Source: Streptomyces sannanensis (GTDB taxonomy: Bacteria; Actinomycetota; Actinomycetes; Streptomycetales; Streptomycetaceae). Taken from it: a stretch of DNA of 64,000 bases. Below, piece after piece: positions 1 to 7,286 of this stretch. The position numbers and the translations under genes are program-made. Under the pieces are notes generated by a model. It worked only from the letters and a program-made list of their open reading frames with translations. It was not told the DNA's origin and searched no databases. Within the stretch, counting starts at the first letter, position 1, and each line of letters begins with the position of its first letter. The stretch lies in contig NZ_BAAAYL010000001.1 of NCBI RefSeq assembly GCF_039536205.1, positions 6,200,001 to 6,264,000 on the forward strand, given 5' to 3'.

Positions 1-856
1 CCGTCCACTGCGTGGGCGACGCCTTCTCGCGCACATAGATGCGGGGGCCGCGGCAGACGACCTGGCGGCGGCCGAGACCGGAGCCGTCGGGCCGGACCAG
101 CTGTCCGTATCCGGCCGGCTCGACGGAGGTGTCGGTGAGCCGGCCGTGGGTCAGGCGGTCGTGCTCGTCCTGGTAACCGCCGAAGAAGGTGACGCGCTCG
201 CCGTGGACGGCCAGGCCCTTGGGCCCCTTCACCGGAGTGGTGCGCACCTTCACGCGTTCGTCCGCCCGGATCTCCAGCAGGGGGAAGTGTGTGTACGGAC
301 AGGCCCAGGCCGCCCGGCTGCCGACATTGAGCGCGTAGCAGTCGGACATGTCCATGGGCCCCGGGCCAGGCTGGAACTGCCACAGCGGCTCCCCGGTACA
401 GCTGAAGCGGCGCAGACCGGGAGAGCTCAGCGGGTCGTCGCCGTACACTCCCTCGTCGAAATAGCCCACCCAGAGCTCACCCGCCTCGTCGGCGATCAGA
501 TGCTCGATGCCGTCGCCGAGGCGGAAAGTCCACGAGGGGCGGCCGAGCGCGTCGAAGACCTGCGCATGCTCCTCGTCCTTGCGGCTGCGGCAGTCCGCGA
601 GGACGAACCCGCCGTCCGGGAGGGCGTCCAGCGCCGGACGGCGAGGCAGGGCCGCGCTGAGGTGGGTTTCCTGTATCCCTCCGTCGTCGGCGGTGACGAC
701 AACGGCGTCGTACGGGTCGTCGCCCGCGTGCGCGGGAAGACGCTCGGCCAGCAGCCAGTGCGCTCGCCCCCATGCGTCGACGGTGCTGCTGACGATCTCC
801 AAGCGCCCGTACGTGCGCGGCAGGCGGGCGTACGGCGTCAGGTGTGTCTGCTTCAC
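1..856 (-). CDS. Conserved hypothetical protein, C-terminus cut by window edge
   Basis: The reading frame opens at a GTG (854-856), preceded on the minus strand by a GAGGAG ribosome site, and runs off the left edge after about 285 codons. The product starts MKQTHLTPYARLPRTYGRLE and contains short stretches such as ELWVGYFDEGVYG and a late run of beta-strand-like segments. These suggest a repetitive, possibly propeller-like fold, but no catalytic motif or signal peptide is visible. I do not recognise a characterised family. Codon use is typical of the surrounding genes. It is divergent from the VOC-domain gene, with about 230 bases between the two starts. Confidence 0.6.
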   Translation of the reverse strand, partial: MKQTHLTPYARLPRTYGRLEIVSSTVDAWGRAHWLLAERLPAHAGDDPYDAVVVTADDGGIQETHLSAALPRRPALDALPDGGFVLADCRSRKDEEHAQVFDALGRPSWTFRLGDGIEHLIADEAGELWVGYFDEGVYGDDPLSSPGLRRFSCTGEPLWQFQPGPGPMDMSDCYALNVGSRAAWACPYTHFPLLEIRADERVKVRTTPVKGPKGLAVHGERVTFFGGYQDEHDRLTHGRLTDTSVEPAGYGQLVRPDGSGLGRRQVVCRGPRIYVREKASPTQWT

Positions 857-879
857 AGTGCTCCTCGGGGAATGCTGAA

Positions 880-906
880 CGGGTTCCGCGGTGCTCGTGG
901 AACCCG
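880..906. promoter_or_regulatory. Inverted repeat in the divergent promoter region
   Basis: CGGGTTCC and GGAACCCG form a perfect 8-bp inverted repeat with an 11-base loop. It lies just upstream of the minus-strand hypothetical gene, in the spacer shared with the VOC gene. It could be an operator or an mRNA hairpin; nothing else decides between these. Confidence 0.35.
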
Positions 907-1087
907 GCGGCGCGTTGGCCGAGGGCGGCAGCGCGGGGCGCCTACGCGGCATGAGCCTTTCGGGTCGTCATACGAGGAGTTTCTCATACGGTGTACGGCG
1001 ACCATCCGTGCTTCGGCATGCCGATCGTCGGTGGGCGGTGCGAGACTCAGGGAGGCAGAACAGCGGGACCCCGAAAAGGAGCCCACC

Positions 1088-1891
1088 ATGCTCACCACCC
1101 GTTTCGTCACCGGCTCCCCGAACTGGATCGACCTCGGCACACCCGACCTCGATCGCGCCGCGGCCTTCTACGGTGGCCTGTTCGGCTGGACTCTCCTGCC
1201 GGGAGGGCCGGAGGTCGGTGGCTACGGCATGTTCCAGTTGGGCGGCAGGACCACGGCCGGGGCCATGAAGGTAGGCCCGGATCAGGCGCCGCCCGCCTGG
1301 ACCGTGTATATCCAGACACCCGACGCCGACACCGCGGCCGGGGCGGTCGCGAAGGGCGGTGGCAGGGTGACGCTCCCGCCGATGGACGTCCTCGACTTCG
1401 GGCGCATGGCGCTGTTCGCAGACCCGGCCGGAGCCGGGTTCGGCGTATGGCAGCCGAAGCAGAACAAAGGGCTCGAAGTGGTGAGCGACGCCGGTTCGTT
1501 CGCCTGGGCCGAGTTGTACACCACGGAGCACGCGGACGAGGCGATCGCCTTCTACGAGTCGGTCTTCGGGTGGGAGAAGTATCAGGTGCCGTTCCCCGGC
1601 GGTACGTACAGCATGGTCGGCCCGGAGGGCGGCGGTGAGACCGCCGCGTTCGGAGGCGTTGTGCCGGTCTCCTCGGATCCTGCAGAGACCGGTTCCGGGC
1701 CGTACTGGCTGCCGTACTTCGAAGTGGCCGACTGCGACGCCACGGTGGCGAAGGCGGAGGAGCTGGGCGGAAAGACCAGGATGGCCCCTGTGCAGATGGA
1801 GGGCGTGGGACGGTTCGCCAAACTGGCCGACCCGTTCGGTGCGCGTTTCGCGGTGATCAAGAGCGTCTATCCGGAGGGCACGAAGGACTGA
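1088..1891 (+). CDS. VOC family protein (two glyoxalase/bleomycin-resistance domains)
   Basis: This 267-aa soluble protein has two vicinal-oxygen-chelate domains in tandem. The first spans roughly residues 8-120 (WIDLGTPDLDRAAAFYGGLF, ending in GFGVWQP) and the second residues 135-262 (WAELYTTEHADEAIAFYESV). Each has the beta-alpha-beta-beta-beta layout of the superfamily. The ATG at 1088 follows AAAAGGA at a suitable distance; the longer open frame upstream is antisense to the neighbouring gene. Related actinobacterial proteins are annotated as glyoxalase-like or Cfp30B-like, but the substrate is unknown. It stands alone in its orientation. Confidence 0.85.
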   Translation: MLTTRFVTGSPNWIDLGTPDLDRAAAFYGGLFGWTLLPGGPEVGGYGMFQLGGRTTAGAMKVGPDQAPPAWTVYIQTPDADTAAGAVAKGGGRVTLPPMDVLDFGRMALFADPAGAGFGVWQPKQNKGLEVVSDAGSFAWAELYTTEHADEAIAFYESVFGWEKYQVPFPGGTYSMVGPEGGGETAAFGGVVPVSSDPAETGSGPYWLPYFEVADCDATVAKAEELGGKTRMAPVQMEGVGRFAKLADPFGARFAVIKSVYPEGTKD

Positions 1892-1950
1892 TAGGCCCCG
1901 TTCATCGATCATTGACGGGTCGTTGATCGCGACGGGGCAGTGTGGCCGTC

Positions 1951-2202
1951 ATGTCGATCAACACCACGACCGTCAATGAACTCTCCTGGCAGGAGCAGGC
2001 TCTGTGTGCACAGACGGGGCCCGAGTTCTTCTTCCCCGCCCCGGGCAGCTCCACACGCGAGGCCAAGCTGCTCTGCGGTGCCTGCGAAGGACGCGCGGCA
2101 TGCCTGGAGTACGCCCTTACCCACGACGTGCGGTTCGGCATCTGGGGCGGCCTCTCGGAGACGGAGCGCATCCGCCTCCGGCGTCGGCGGCGGCGCGGCT
2201 GA
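1951..2202 (+). CDS. WhiB-family transcriptional regulator
   Basis: A short (83-aa) iron-sulfur protein of the actinobacterial Wbl family. The four cluster-binding cysteines are at about 19, 42, 45 and 51 (ALCAQTGPEFFFP, CGAC, CLEYAL), followed by the G-[IV]-W-G-G turn (GIWGG, residues 63-67) and a very basic tail (RLRRRRRRG) typical of the DNA-binding end. Wbl proteins usually act with the principal sigma factor. I chose the ATG at 1951; an in-frame GTG at 1942 with a GGGG four bases upstream is equally possible and would add three residues. It is not WblE or WhiB by sequence and I cannot name the paralogue. Confidence 0.88.
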   Translation: MSINTTTVNELSWQEQALCAQTGPEFFFPAPGSSTREAKLLCGACEGRAACLEYALTHDVRFGIWGGLSETERIRLRRRRRRG

Positions 2203-2281
2203 ATCGCGCTCCGGACGCCCGCCGGTGGTGAATCACCCTCGCGGGGAAAGCCGTCGAACTGATTCGCGGGGATGCCCGCTC

Positions 2282-2666
2282 GTGCTGTGGCCGGAAAGGT
2301 TTGCCGGGAAGCTCGCGGCTCCCCCAGCTACCTCCCCCAGCTACCTCCCCCAGCTACCTCCCCCAGCTACCTCCCCCAGCTACCTCCCCCAGCTACCTCC
2401 CCCAGCTACCTCCCCCAGCTACCGCTGGGGGTGCCCCCAGGGTGCCCCCAGGGTGCCCCCAGGGCGCCCCCAGGGTGCGTCCAGCGGTGTCCCCAGGTCG
2501 GTGCATCGCAAGGCGGAGGATCGCAGCTCGTACTTGGCCGTACTCGCGCGATGCGACAACGCTGGGGGCACCTCCCGTGCCCGAAGGGCTACGGGGGAAA
2601 GGTGCCGTGCCTGGGGGCACCTCCGGGGGAGCGTCGCGAGCCGGTGAACCCTCCCGGTCACAGCAC
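2282..2666. repeat. Palindromic repeat element, family A copy 1 (long)
   Basis: The left end, GTGCTGTGGCCGGAAAGG followed by TTTGCCGG, is matched at the right end in inverted form (CCGGTGAACC, then CCGGTCACAGCAC), so the element has imperfect terminal inverted repeats of about 30-40 bp. Inside are a left arm of tandem 13-bp units, a right arm of 11-bp units, and a second foldback between GCATCGCAAGGCGG (about 2503) and GCGCGATGCG. Two shorter copies occur at 9379 and 11101. It sits 80 bases after the WhiB-like gene and appears non-coding; the open frames across it are repeat artefacts. Confidence 0.75.
2326..2484. repeat. Tandem repeats in the arms of repeat copy 1
   Basis: Eight copies of a 13-bp unit (AGCTACCTCCCCC) begin at 2326, 2339, 2352, 2365, 2378, 2391, 2404 and 2417. 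The last one turns into the loop CGCTGGGGG. The other side then has five 11-bp units (GGTGCCCCCAG, with two variants) from 2430 to 2484. The C-runs of the left arm can pair with the G-runs of the turn, giving a slipped-strand-prone hairpin. Confidence 0.85.
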
Positions 2667-2684
2667 TTCGATCACCGGCAATGC

Positions 2685-2755
2685 CCGGATGTAGCGCAGA
2701 GGTAGGCGCACGCCTTGCTCAGGCGGACACGCCGGTTCGAATCCGGCCGTCCGGG
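2685..2755 (+). tRNA. tRNA-like sequence, anticodon uncertain (possibly degenerate)
   Basis: A cloverleaf can be drawn. Acceptor CCGGATG pairs with CGTCCGG and the two flanking bases extend the pairing. TA is at positions 8-9, the D arm is GCGC/GCGC with a GG-containing loop, and a perfect T arm GCCGG-TTCGAAT-CCGGC follows. The anticodon arm (CGCCTTGCTCAGGCGG) is one base short of the usual 17. It folds either as a 4-bp stem with loop TTGCTCA or a 5-bp stem with a 5-base loop, so no anticodon can be read safely. CCA is not encoded. It may be a decayed tRNA or a tRNA-like element. Confidence 0.45.
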
Positions 2756-2769
2756 CAGCCACAAGGCGC

Positions 2770-2841
2770 GGTCCCGTAGCGCAGGGGCAGGCGCGCCGTC
2801 TTGTCAGGACGGACATGCCGGTTCGAATCGCGGCGGGGGAG
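2770..2841 (+). tRNA. tRNA-Asp-like sequence (GTC), probably degenerate
   Basis: Fourteen bases after the previous element lies a second one with almost the same D arm and T loop. Its anticodon arm is normal (CCGTC-TTGTCAG-GACGG), giving anticodon GTC for Asp. However, the T stem (GCCGG against CGCGG) and the acceptor stem (GGTCCCG against CGGGGGA) are both broken by mismatches and there is no CCA. This reads as a decaying Asp tRNA copy or a chimera with its neighbour rather than the housekeeping gene. Confidence 0.45.
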
Positions 2842-2974
2842 CAGACGGGGCTGCCCGCCGGGGTCCTGCGCGCGCCCGGGTACGCCCCGATGGCTGCCCT
2901 GGGGGCACCGTCGGCCGGCGGCGCACTGGCGCTCCTCCTGCCCGAAGCCGACGAAGCCGGGATGCTGCCGGACC

Positions 2975-3009
2975 CCTCAGCGGTGAACCAGGGAAAGCCC
3001 CCGCTGAGG
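2975..3009. terminator. Hairpin downstream of the desaturase gene
   Basis: CCTCAGCGG and CCGCTGAGG form a perfect 9-bp stem around a 17-base loop. It lies 77 bases beyond the stop codon of the minus-strand desaturase gene. There is no T-tract, as usual in these genomes, so the terminator role is inferred. The rest of 2842-3085 shows no gene. Confidence 0.45.
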
Positions 3010-3085
3010 TTCCCCCTCGCTCCCCACGGATCGGTGTCGCGGACGATCATGCCATCCGCCACCGGCGGCGGGGAAAGAGGAAAAA

Positions 3086-4060
3086 TCAGGCCTTGCCGCG
3101 GGCCGCCAGCCGGGCCCGCCGCGCCTCCAGCTTCTCGTCGAACTTGCGCGCTTCCGCGTCCAGCCCGCCCATGAACAGACCGAGTTCCTCCTGGGCCTGC
3201 CGGCCCTCCGGCCCGAGACCGTCGATCTCCAGCACCTTGAGGAAGCGCAGCACCGGGGACAGCACGTCGTCGTGGTGGACGCGCAGGTTGTAGATGCCGC
3301 CGATCGCGATCTGCGCCGCGGAGCGCTCGAAGCCGGGCATGCCGTGCCCCGGCATACGGAAGTTGACGACGACGTCACGGACGGCCTGCATGGTCAGGTC
3401 CGGGGCGATCTCGAAGGCCGCACCCAGCAGGTTGCGGTAGAAGATCATGTGCAGGTTCTCGTCGTGCGCGATCCGTGCCAGCATCCGGTCACAGACCGGG
3501 TCACCCGATTGGTGGCCGGTGTTGCGGTGCGAGATACGGGTGGCGAGCTCCTGGAAGGCCACGTACGCGACGGAGTGCAGCATCGAGTGGCGGTTGTCCG
3601 ACTCGAAGCCCTCCGACATGTGCGCCATCCGGAACTGCTCGAGCTTGTCCGGGTCCACCGCCCGCGAGGCGAGCAGGTAGTCGCGCATGACGATGCCGTG
3701 CCGGCCCTCCTCAGCGGTCCAGCGGTGCACCCAGGTGCCCCAGGCGCCGTCACGGCCGAAGAGGGTGGCGATCTCGTGGTGGTAGCTGGGGAGGTTGTCC
3801 TCCGTCAGCAGATTGACCACCAGCGCGATCTTGCCGACCTCCGTGACCTTCGACTGGTCCGGCGCCCAGGCCTCGCCGTCCTCGAAGAAGCCCGGGAAGT
3901 TCCGTGCGTCCGACCACGGAACGTACTCGTGGGGCATCCAGTCCTTGGCGACCTTCAGATGCCGGTTCAGCTCCTTCTCGACCACTTCCTCCAGCGCGTA
4001 CAGCAGCCGGGCGTCGGTCCACGCGTCCGAACTGCCGAGGTCGGGGGAGGTGATGGTCAC
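3086..4060 (-). CDS. Acyl-ACP desaturase (stearoyl-ACP desaturase family)
   Basis: A 324-aa soluble di-iron enzyme that would introduce a double bond into acyl-ACP (or acyl-CoA) chains. The carboxylate/histidine ligands are visible as TEDNLPSYHHE (about 87-97), EEGRHG (about 117-122), FQELAT (about 170) and DENLH (about 200-204), the two ExxH-type half-sites of the ferritin-like four-helix bundle. Length matches bacterial DesA-type proteins. The ATG at 4060 is preceded by AGGAG (CCCAGGAGCACCC). The gene is alone, and a strong palindrome lies 26 bases upstream of its start, so it is probably under a dedicated TetR-type fatty-acid regulator (inferred). Confidence 0.93.
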   Translation of the reverse strand: MTITSPDLGSSDAWTDARLLYALEEVVEKELNRHLKVAKDWMPHEYVPWSDARNFPGFFEDGEAWAPDQSKVTEVGKIALVVNLLTEDNLPSYHHEIATLFGRDGAWGTWVHRWTAEEGRHGIVMRDYLLASRAVDPDKLEQFRMAHMSEGFESDNRHSMLHSVAYVAFQELATRISHRNTGHQSGDPVCDRMLARIAHDENLHMIFYRNLLGAAFEIAPDLTMQAVRDVVVNFRMPGHGMPGFERSAAQIAIGGIYNLRVHHDDVLSPVLRFLKVLEIDGLGPEGRQAQEELGLFMGGLDAEARKFDEKLEARRARLAARGKA

Positions 4061-4085
4061 GGGTGCTCCTGGGGACGGGAGATTT

Positions 4086-4118
4086 ACCTACGGGTTCGTA
4101 GGTTACGAGACCGTAGGT
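4086..4118. promoter_or_regulatory. Operator palindrome plus extra half-site before the desaturase
   Basis: ACCTACG-GGTT-CGTAGGT is a perfect 7-bp inverted repeat with a 4-bp spacer (4086-4103). A third CGTAGGT half-site lies at 4112-4118, 15 bp from the second half-site. The block sits where the promoter of the minus-strand desaturase should be. TetR-family repressors of desaturase genes bind sites of this size, but the regulator is not in this window. Confidence 0.7.
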
Positions 4119-4166
4119 TAAAGGTCCGGTAAGGATCGGCCAAGTCCGCTGCCCGTGACCATTTCA

Positions 4167-5795
4167 TTACCTTCCGTCATTCATGCAGGTGGACCAGGTG
4201 AGTTCACCGTCCGCGAGCAGCAGCTGCCGCGTGATCCCGATGGATTTCAGGAACGGCATGTCGTGGCCGGCCACGATCAGTGCTCCCTCATATGCGTCCA
4301 GTGCCGCCATGAGGCTGCGCACGCTCGCCATGTCGAGGTTGTTGGTCGGCTCGTCCAGAATCAGCAGCTGCGGTGCCGGCTCCGCGAGCAGCAGCGCGGC
4401 CAGGGAGGCACGGAAGCGCTCGCCGCCGGAGAGCGTCCCGGCCGGCTGGTCGGCGCGCGCACCCTTGAACAGAAAGCGCGCGAGCCGGGCCCGGATGGCG
4501 TTGTTCGTCGCCTCGGGCGCGAACCGTGCCACGTTCTCCACCACACTCAGCCGGTCGTCGAGCAGGTCGAGCCGCTGGGGCAGGAACCGCAGCGGGACAT
4601 GCACGACGGCCTCACCCCCGAGCGGCTCCAGCTCGCCGGCGATCGTCCGCAGCAGCGTGGTCTTGCCCGCGCCGTTGCGCCCCACCAGCGCGATCCGCTC
4701 GGGGCCGTGCAGCTCGAACCCGGCGGTCGCCCCGGACCCGTACCGCAGTCGCAGATCGCGCAGCGTGACCACGCCGCGGCCCGGGTGCACCCGGGTGCGC
4801 GGCAGTTCGATCCTGATCTCCTCGTCGTCGCGCACCGCCTCCACGGCTTCGTCGAGCCGCTCCCTGGCCGCGGCGAGCCTTTCCTGGTGCATATTGCGGT
4901 GCTTGCCGGCCGACTCCTGCGCCGCGCGTTTGCGCGCACCCATGACGATCTTGGGCTCGCGCTTGTTCTCCCACATCTTCTGCCCGTACCGCTTTCGGCG
5001 GGCCAGCTTGACCTGGGCGTCGGCCAGTTCGCGCTTCTGCCGCTGCACGTCGGCCTCCGCGACCCGCACCATGCGCTCGGCGGCCTCCTGCTCGGCGGCG
5101 AGCGCCTCCTCGTACGCCGAGAAGGCCCCGCCGTACCAGCAGACCTCTCCGTCGCGCAGGTCGGCGATCTGATCGACGCGTTCCAGCAGTTCACGGTCGT
5201 GGCTCACCACGATCATGACTCCCGGCCAGGCGTCCACGGCGTCGTAGAGCCGTCGGCGGGCATACAGATCCAGATTGTTGGTCGGCTCGTCGAGCAGCAG
5301 CACCTCGGGCCGGTGCAGCAGCAGCGCCGCCAGCCGAAGCAGCACCGACTCGCCACCGGACAGCTCGCCGACCGTGCGGTCGAGGCCGAGGTGTCCGAGC
5401 CCCAGCTGCTCCAGGGTGGCCAGGGCACGCTCCTCGATGTCCCAGGCGTCGCCCACCGCCTCGAAGTGCTCCTCGCTCGCGTCGCCCGCCTCGATGGCGA
5501 GCAGCGCCGCGCGGATCCGGGCGATGCCGAGGGCCTCGTCGGTCCGCAGGGCGGTGTCCAGGACCAGGTTCTGCGGAAGGTACCCGAGCTCACCGGTGAC
5601 CCGGATCCGTCCGGCGGACGGCTCGAGTTCCCCGGCGATCAGCTTCAGCAGGGTGGACTTTCCCGATCCGTTGAGGCCGATGAGCCCGGTACGGCCGGGG
5701 CCGACCGCCAGGTCGAAACCGTCGAACACGGGCGTGCCGTCGGGCCAGGAGAAGGAAATCGCGGAACATGCGACATGGGTGTGAATGGTTGACAT
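4167..5795 (-). CDS. ABC-F family ATP-binding protein (ribosome-protection type candidate)
   Basis: This 542-aa protein has two ABC domains and no membrane segment. Walker A motifs are GLNGSGKST (40-48) and GRNGAGKTT (second domain), signatures are LSGGE twice, and Walker B motifs are LLLDEPTNNLDL and LILDEPTNNLDM. The interdomain linker is charged and helical (ERMVRVAEADVQRQKRELA). ABC-F proteins act on the ribosome, and several in actinobacteria give macrolide, lincosamide or streptogramin protection. The start ATG at 5795 has a GGGAGA site upstream; the longer open frame to 5864 is leader. The leader can fold (see 5841-5958), which favours an antibiotic-inducible resistance factor over a housekeeping member, but the drug cannot be read from sequence. 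Confidence 0.88.
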   Translation of the reverse strand: MSTIHTHVACSAISFSWPDGTPVFDGFDLAVGPGRTGLIGLNGSGKSTLLKLIAGELEPSAGRIRVTGELGYLPQNLVLDTALRTDEALGIARIRAALLAIEAGDASEEHFEAVGDAWDIEERALATLEQLGLGHLGLDRTVGELSGGESVLLRLAALLLHRPEVLLLDEPTNNLDLYARRRLYDAVDAWPGVMIVVSHDRELLERVDQIADLRDGEVCWYGGAFSAYEEALAAEQEAAERMVRVAEADVQRQKRELADAQVKLARRKRYGQKMWENKREPKIVMGARKRAAQESAGKHRNMHQERLAAARERLDEAVEAVRDDEEIRIELPRTRVHPGRGVVTLRDLRLRYGSGATAGFELHGPERIALVGRNGAGKTTLLRTIAGELEPLGGEAVVHVPLRFLPQRLDLLDDRLSVVENVARFAPEATNNAIRARLARFLFKGARADQPAGTLSGGERFRASLAALLLAEPAPQLLILDEPTNNLDMASVRSLMAALDAYEGALIVAGHDMPFLKSIGITRQLLLADGELTWSTCMNDGR

Positions 5796-5840
5796 AGGGG
5801 TCTCCCGATTGCCGGAAAAGGAATGAGGGGGCAATTGGTG

Positions 5841-5958
5841 GAGACACCGCTCGGGACAGCACAAAGGCCCCGGTCGGGGGACGGCACGCGGGATCGCAGG
5901 CCGAGGTCAACACGCTGGGCGCACAGACGACTTGCGGCTGCACGGCGCGGTGTCTCAT
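5841..5958 (-). promoter_or_regulatory. Structured leader / candidate attenuator of the ABC-F gene
   Basis: Read on the minus strand, GAGACACCGC (5956-5947) is followed by a small G/C hairpin CCCC-GACC-GGGG with CCTTTGT after it. The exact complement GCGGTGTCTC (5850-5841) then follows, 46 bases before the ABC-F start. A TGAGGTC-ATG start (5958-5956) overlaps the first arm, so a leader ORF could be opened or closed by the stem; a five-codon ORF (GTG CGC CCA GCG TGT TGA) lies inside. The arrangement resembles ribosome-mediated attenuators of resistance ABC-F genes. The rest of the 5796-6105 gap shows no gene. Confidence 0.5.
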
Positions 5959-6105
5959 GACCTCAGACGAGCAATGTCCCGCTCCGATCGACGACTACAG
6001 GGCCGTCATTCACGGTAAGCGCACTCGGCGTCCCTGCCAAATGATTTACGGCGATGTCGGAAACTCGCCGGAGTTCCGCGGCGCCGCGATGGTTGAGTCG
6101 TCGGC

Positions 6106-6410
6106 ATGACGAATCATCACGCCCGGGCCTCCCGCTTCCGCGCCCTGCACACCGCCGGCCGTCCGCTGGTCCTCCCCAACGTCTGGGGCGCCGCGAGTGC
6201 CCGCATCGGGCCGCGCTGGGCGTGGTCCGGATCACCGTGGGTTCGAGCATTGCCGAGGCCGCGTACGGGCTGTTGCGCGACGCCCCCCGGGAACTCCTGG
6301 CCGAGGGCACCTGCGGCAGGCTCGCCGGCGGGTATGAATACGGGCAGCTCAACGCCCTGATGAGCGGCTGCGGTCAGCAGGCGTCGCGGAGCAGCTCGAC
6401 GACGTCCTGA
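6106..6410 (+). pseudogene. PEP mutase / isocitrate lyase family pseudogene with internal deletion
   Basis: The ATG at 6106 begins a normal family N-terminus (MTNHHARASRFRALH, then RPLVLPNVWGAASAR). After about 33 codons, near 6207, the sequence jumps, in a different frame, to the C-terminal part: LGVVRITVGSSIAEAAYGLL, then RDAPRELLAEGT and YGQLNALM. Full-length members are about 250-280 aa, so roughly 190 codons carrying the whole metal-binding active site are missing and the two ends are out of frame. The remnant ends antisense to the tail of the SsgA-like gene. Confidence 0.75.
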
Positions 6411-6790
6411 TCGACGTCGAGGAAATGGTGCTCGTGCCCGGCCGGGACCAGCAGCCACGTCCGCCGGAGGAACCGGCGCAGCTCGGAGGTGCGTACGTGG
6501 ACCACCGCGATGCCCTCCGAGGCGTGGAACTCCAGAACCGTGCGGTCGTATCCGTACGGCCGTACCCGTACGTCGCCCAGTCCGGCCGGGGCCTCCAGCC
6601 CGGCCTCGAGCAGCTCTCGGGCGAAGACCCAGGACACGTCCGTGCCCTCCAGCGTCGCGTGGGCCGGGAAGGCCATGTACACCGCGAAGGGGTCCGCCGC
6701 GTCATAGCGGAGCGCCGCGGGCACCCTCTCCATCTGCGGCTTGGAGGCGACGAGCCGGGCCTGGACCGGCTGCTCGATGACGTTGGACAA
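6374..6790 (-). CDS. SsgA-family sporulation/cell-division regulator
   Basis: A 138-aa SsgA-like protein (SALP). The family core PAALRYDAADPFAVYMAF is followed by WVFARELLEAGLEAPAGLGD, VRVRPYG and a C-terminal RTWLLVPAGHEHHFLDVD. SALPs are found in sporulating actinomycetes and guide septum-site selection and cell-wall remodelling during sporulation, partly by placing SsgB and FtsZ. The start is probably the TTG at 6788-6790, preceded by AGGGGAG; the next ATG (MERVPAAL) would remove 20 residues. The sequence does not match SsgA or SsgB closely enough for a specific name. No operon partners. Confidence 0.88.
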   Translation of the reverse strand: MSNVIEQPVQARLVASKPQMERVPAALRYDAADPFAVYMAFPAHATLEGTDVSWVFARELLEAGLEAPAGLGDVRVRPYGYDRTVLEFHASEGIAVVHVRTSELRRFLRRTWLLVPAGHEHHFLDVDQDVVELLRDAC

Positions 6791-6902
6791 GGCCCGGCTC
6801 CCCTGTTCGGTGACGGCTTACAAGGGGAGACGAACTATCCGTCCGATGAGTGCACCGGGCGGCGGGGTGAGCTGTATCACTGCCCGGCGCGGGGAGCGGC
6901 CG

Positions 6903-7211
6903 TCAGTCGGTGACGCGGCTGCCCGACTCGTACATCAGGTCGGCGTACTCGGGATGCCTGGCGATCCAGCCGGCGTAGAACGGGCAGACCGCCACCACCC
7001 GCATGCCCTGTTCCCGTGCCGCGTCCAGCGAGTGCCGGGCGAGGGCGCCGCCGATGCCCTGTCCCTCGAAGGCCGGGTCGACCTCCGTGTGCACGAAGGC
7101 GATCAGCTCGGGGGCACGGAGGTAGTGCGCGAAACCGGCGACCTGATCCGTACCCCCGACGCGGGCCTCGTAACGGCTCGCTCCGGGCACGTCGATGACG
7201 GTGACGGTCAT
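6903..7211 (-). CDS. GNAT-type small N-acetyltransferase
   Basis: A 102-aa protein of the short Gcn5-related acetyltransferase type (YidJ-like/CG acetyltransferase group). The acetyl-CoA loop is recognisable as FEGQGIGGALARHSLD (about residues 54-69), preceded by the strand LIAFVHTEVDP and followed by VVAVCPFYAGWIARHPEY, which is characteristic of this subgroup. The substrate is unknown. The ATG at 7209-7211 was chosen because the conserved domain starts just after it; upstream codons lie in a spacer. No convincing ribosome site precedes it, so it may be leaderless. It is divergent from the propeller gene. Confidence 0.82.
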   Translation of the reverse strand: MTVTVIDVPGASRYEARVGGTDQVAGFAHYLRAPELIAFVHTEVDPAFEGQGIGGALARHSLDAAREQGMRVVAVCPFYAGWIARHPEYADLMYESGSRVTD

Positions 7212-7248
7212 GGGCCCACCATAGGAAGGAAGTGCCCCGCGACGCACT

Positions 7249-7278
7249 CTGGACGGGCCTGGGCCGGTGGGCTAGCTT
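7249..7278 (+). promoter_or_regulatory. Promoter of the secreted propeller gene (leaderless)
   Basis: CTGGAC and TAGCTT, separated by 18 bases, match a Streptomyces housekeeping promoter reasonably well. The predicted transcription start falls at or within a few bases of the ATG at 7287, and no ribosome site lies in between, so the mRNA is probably leaderless. Confidence 0.5.
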
Positions 7279-7286
7279 CGCCCGCC

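Noticed and set aside
2326..2484. CRISPR-like array
   Set aside because: The 13-bp and 11-bp units are contiguous with no spacers, and no cas genes are nearby.
2683..2756. Selenocysteine tRNA, because of 9 bp of continuous acceptor pairing and TCA in the anticodon loop
   Set aside because: There is no long variable arm, the D arm is normal, and total length is about 72 bases rather than about 95.
2815..3174. 119-codon frame after the tRNA-like pair
   Set aside because: It starts inside the tRNA-like sequence, has no ribosome site, contains a hairpin and ends antisense to the desaturase gene.
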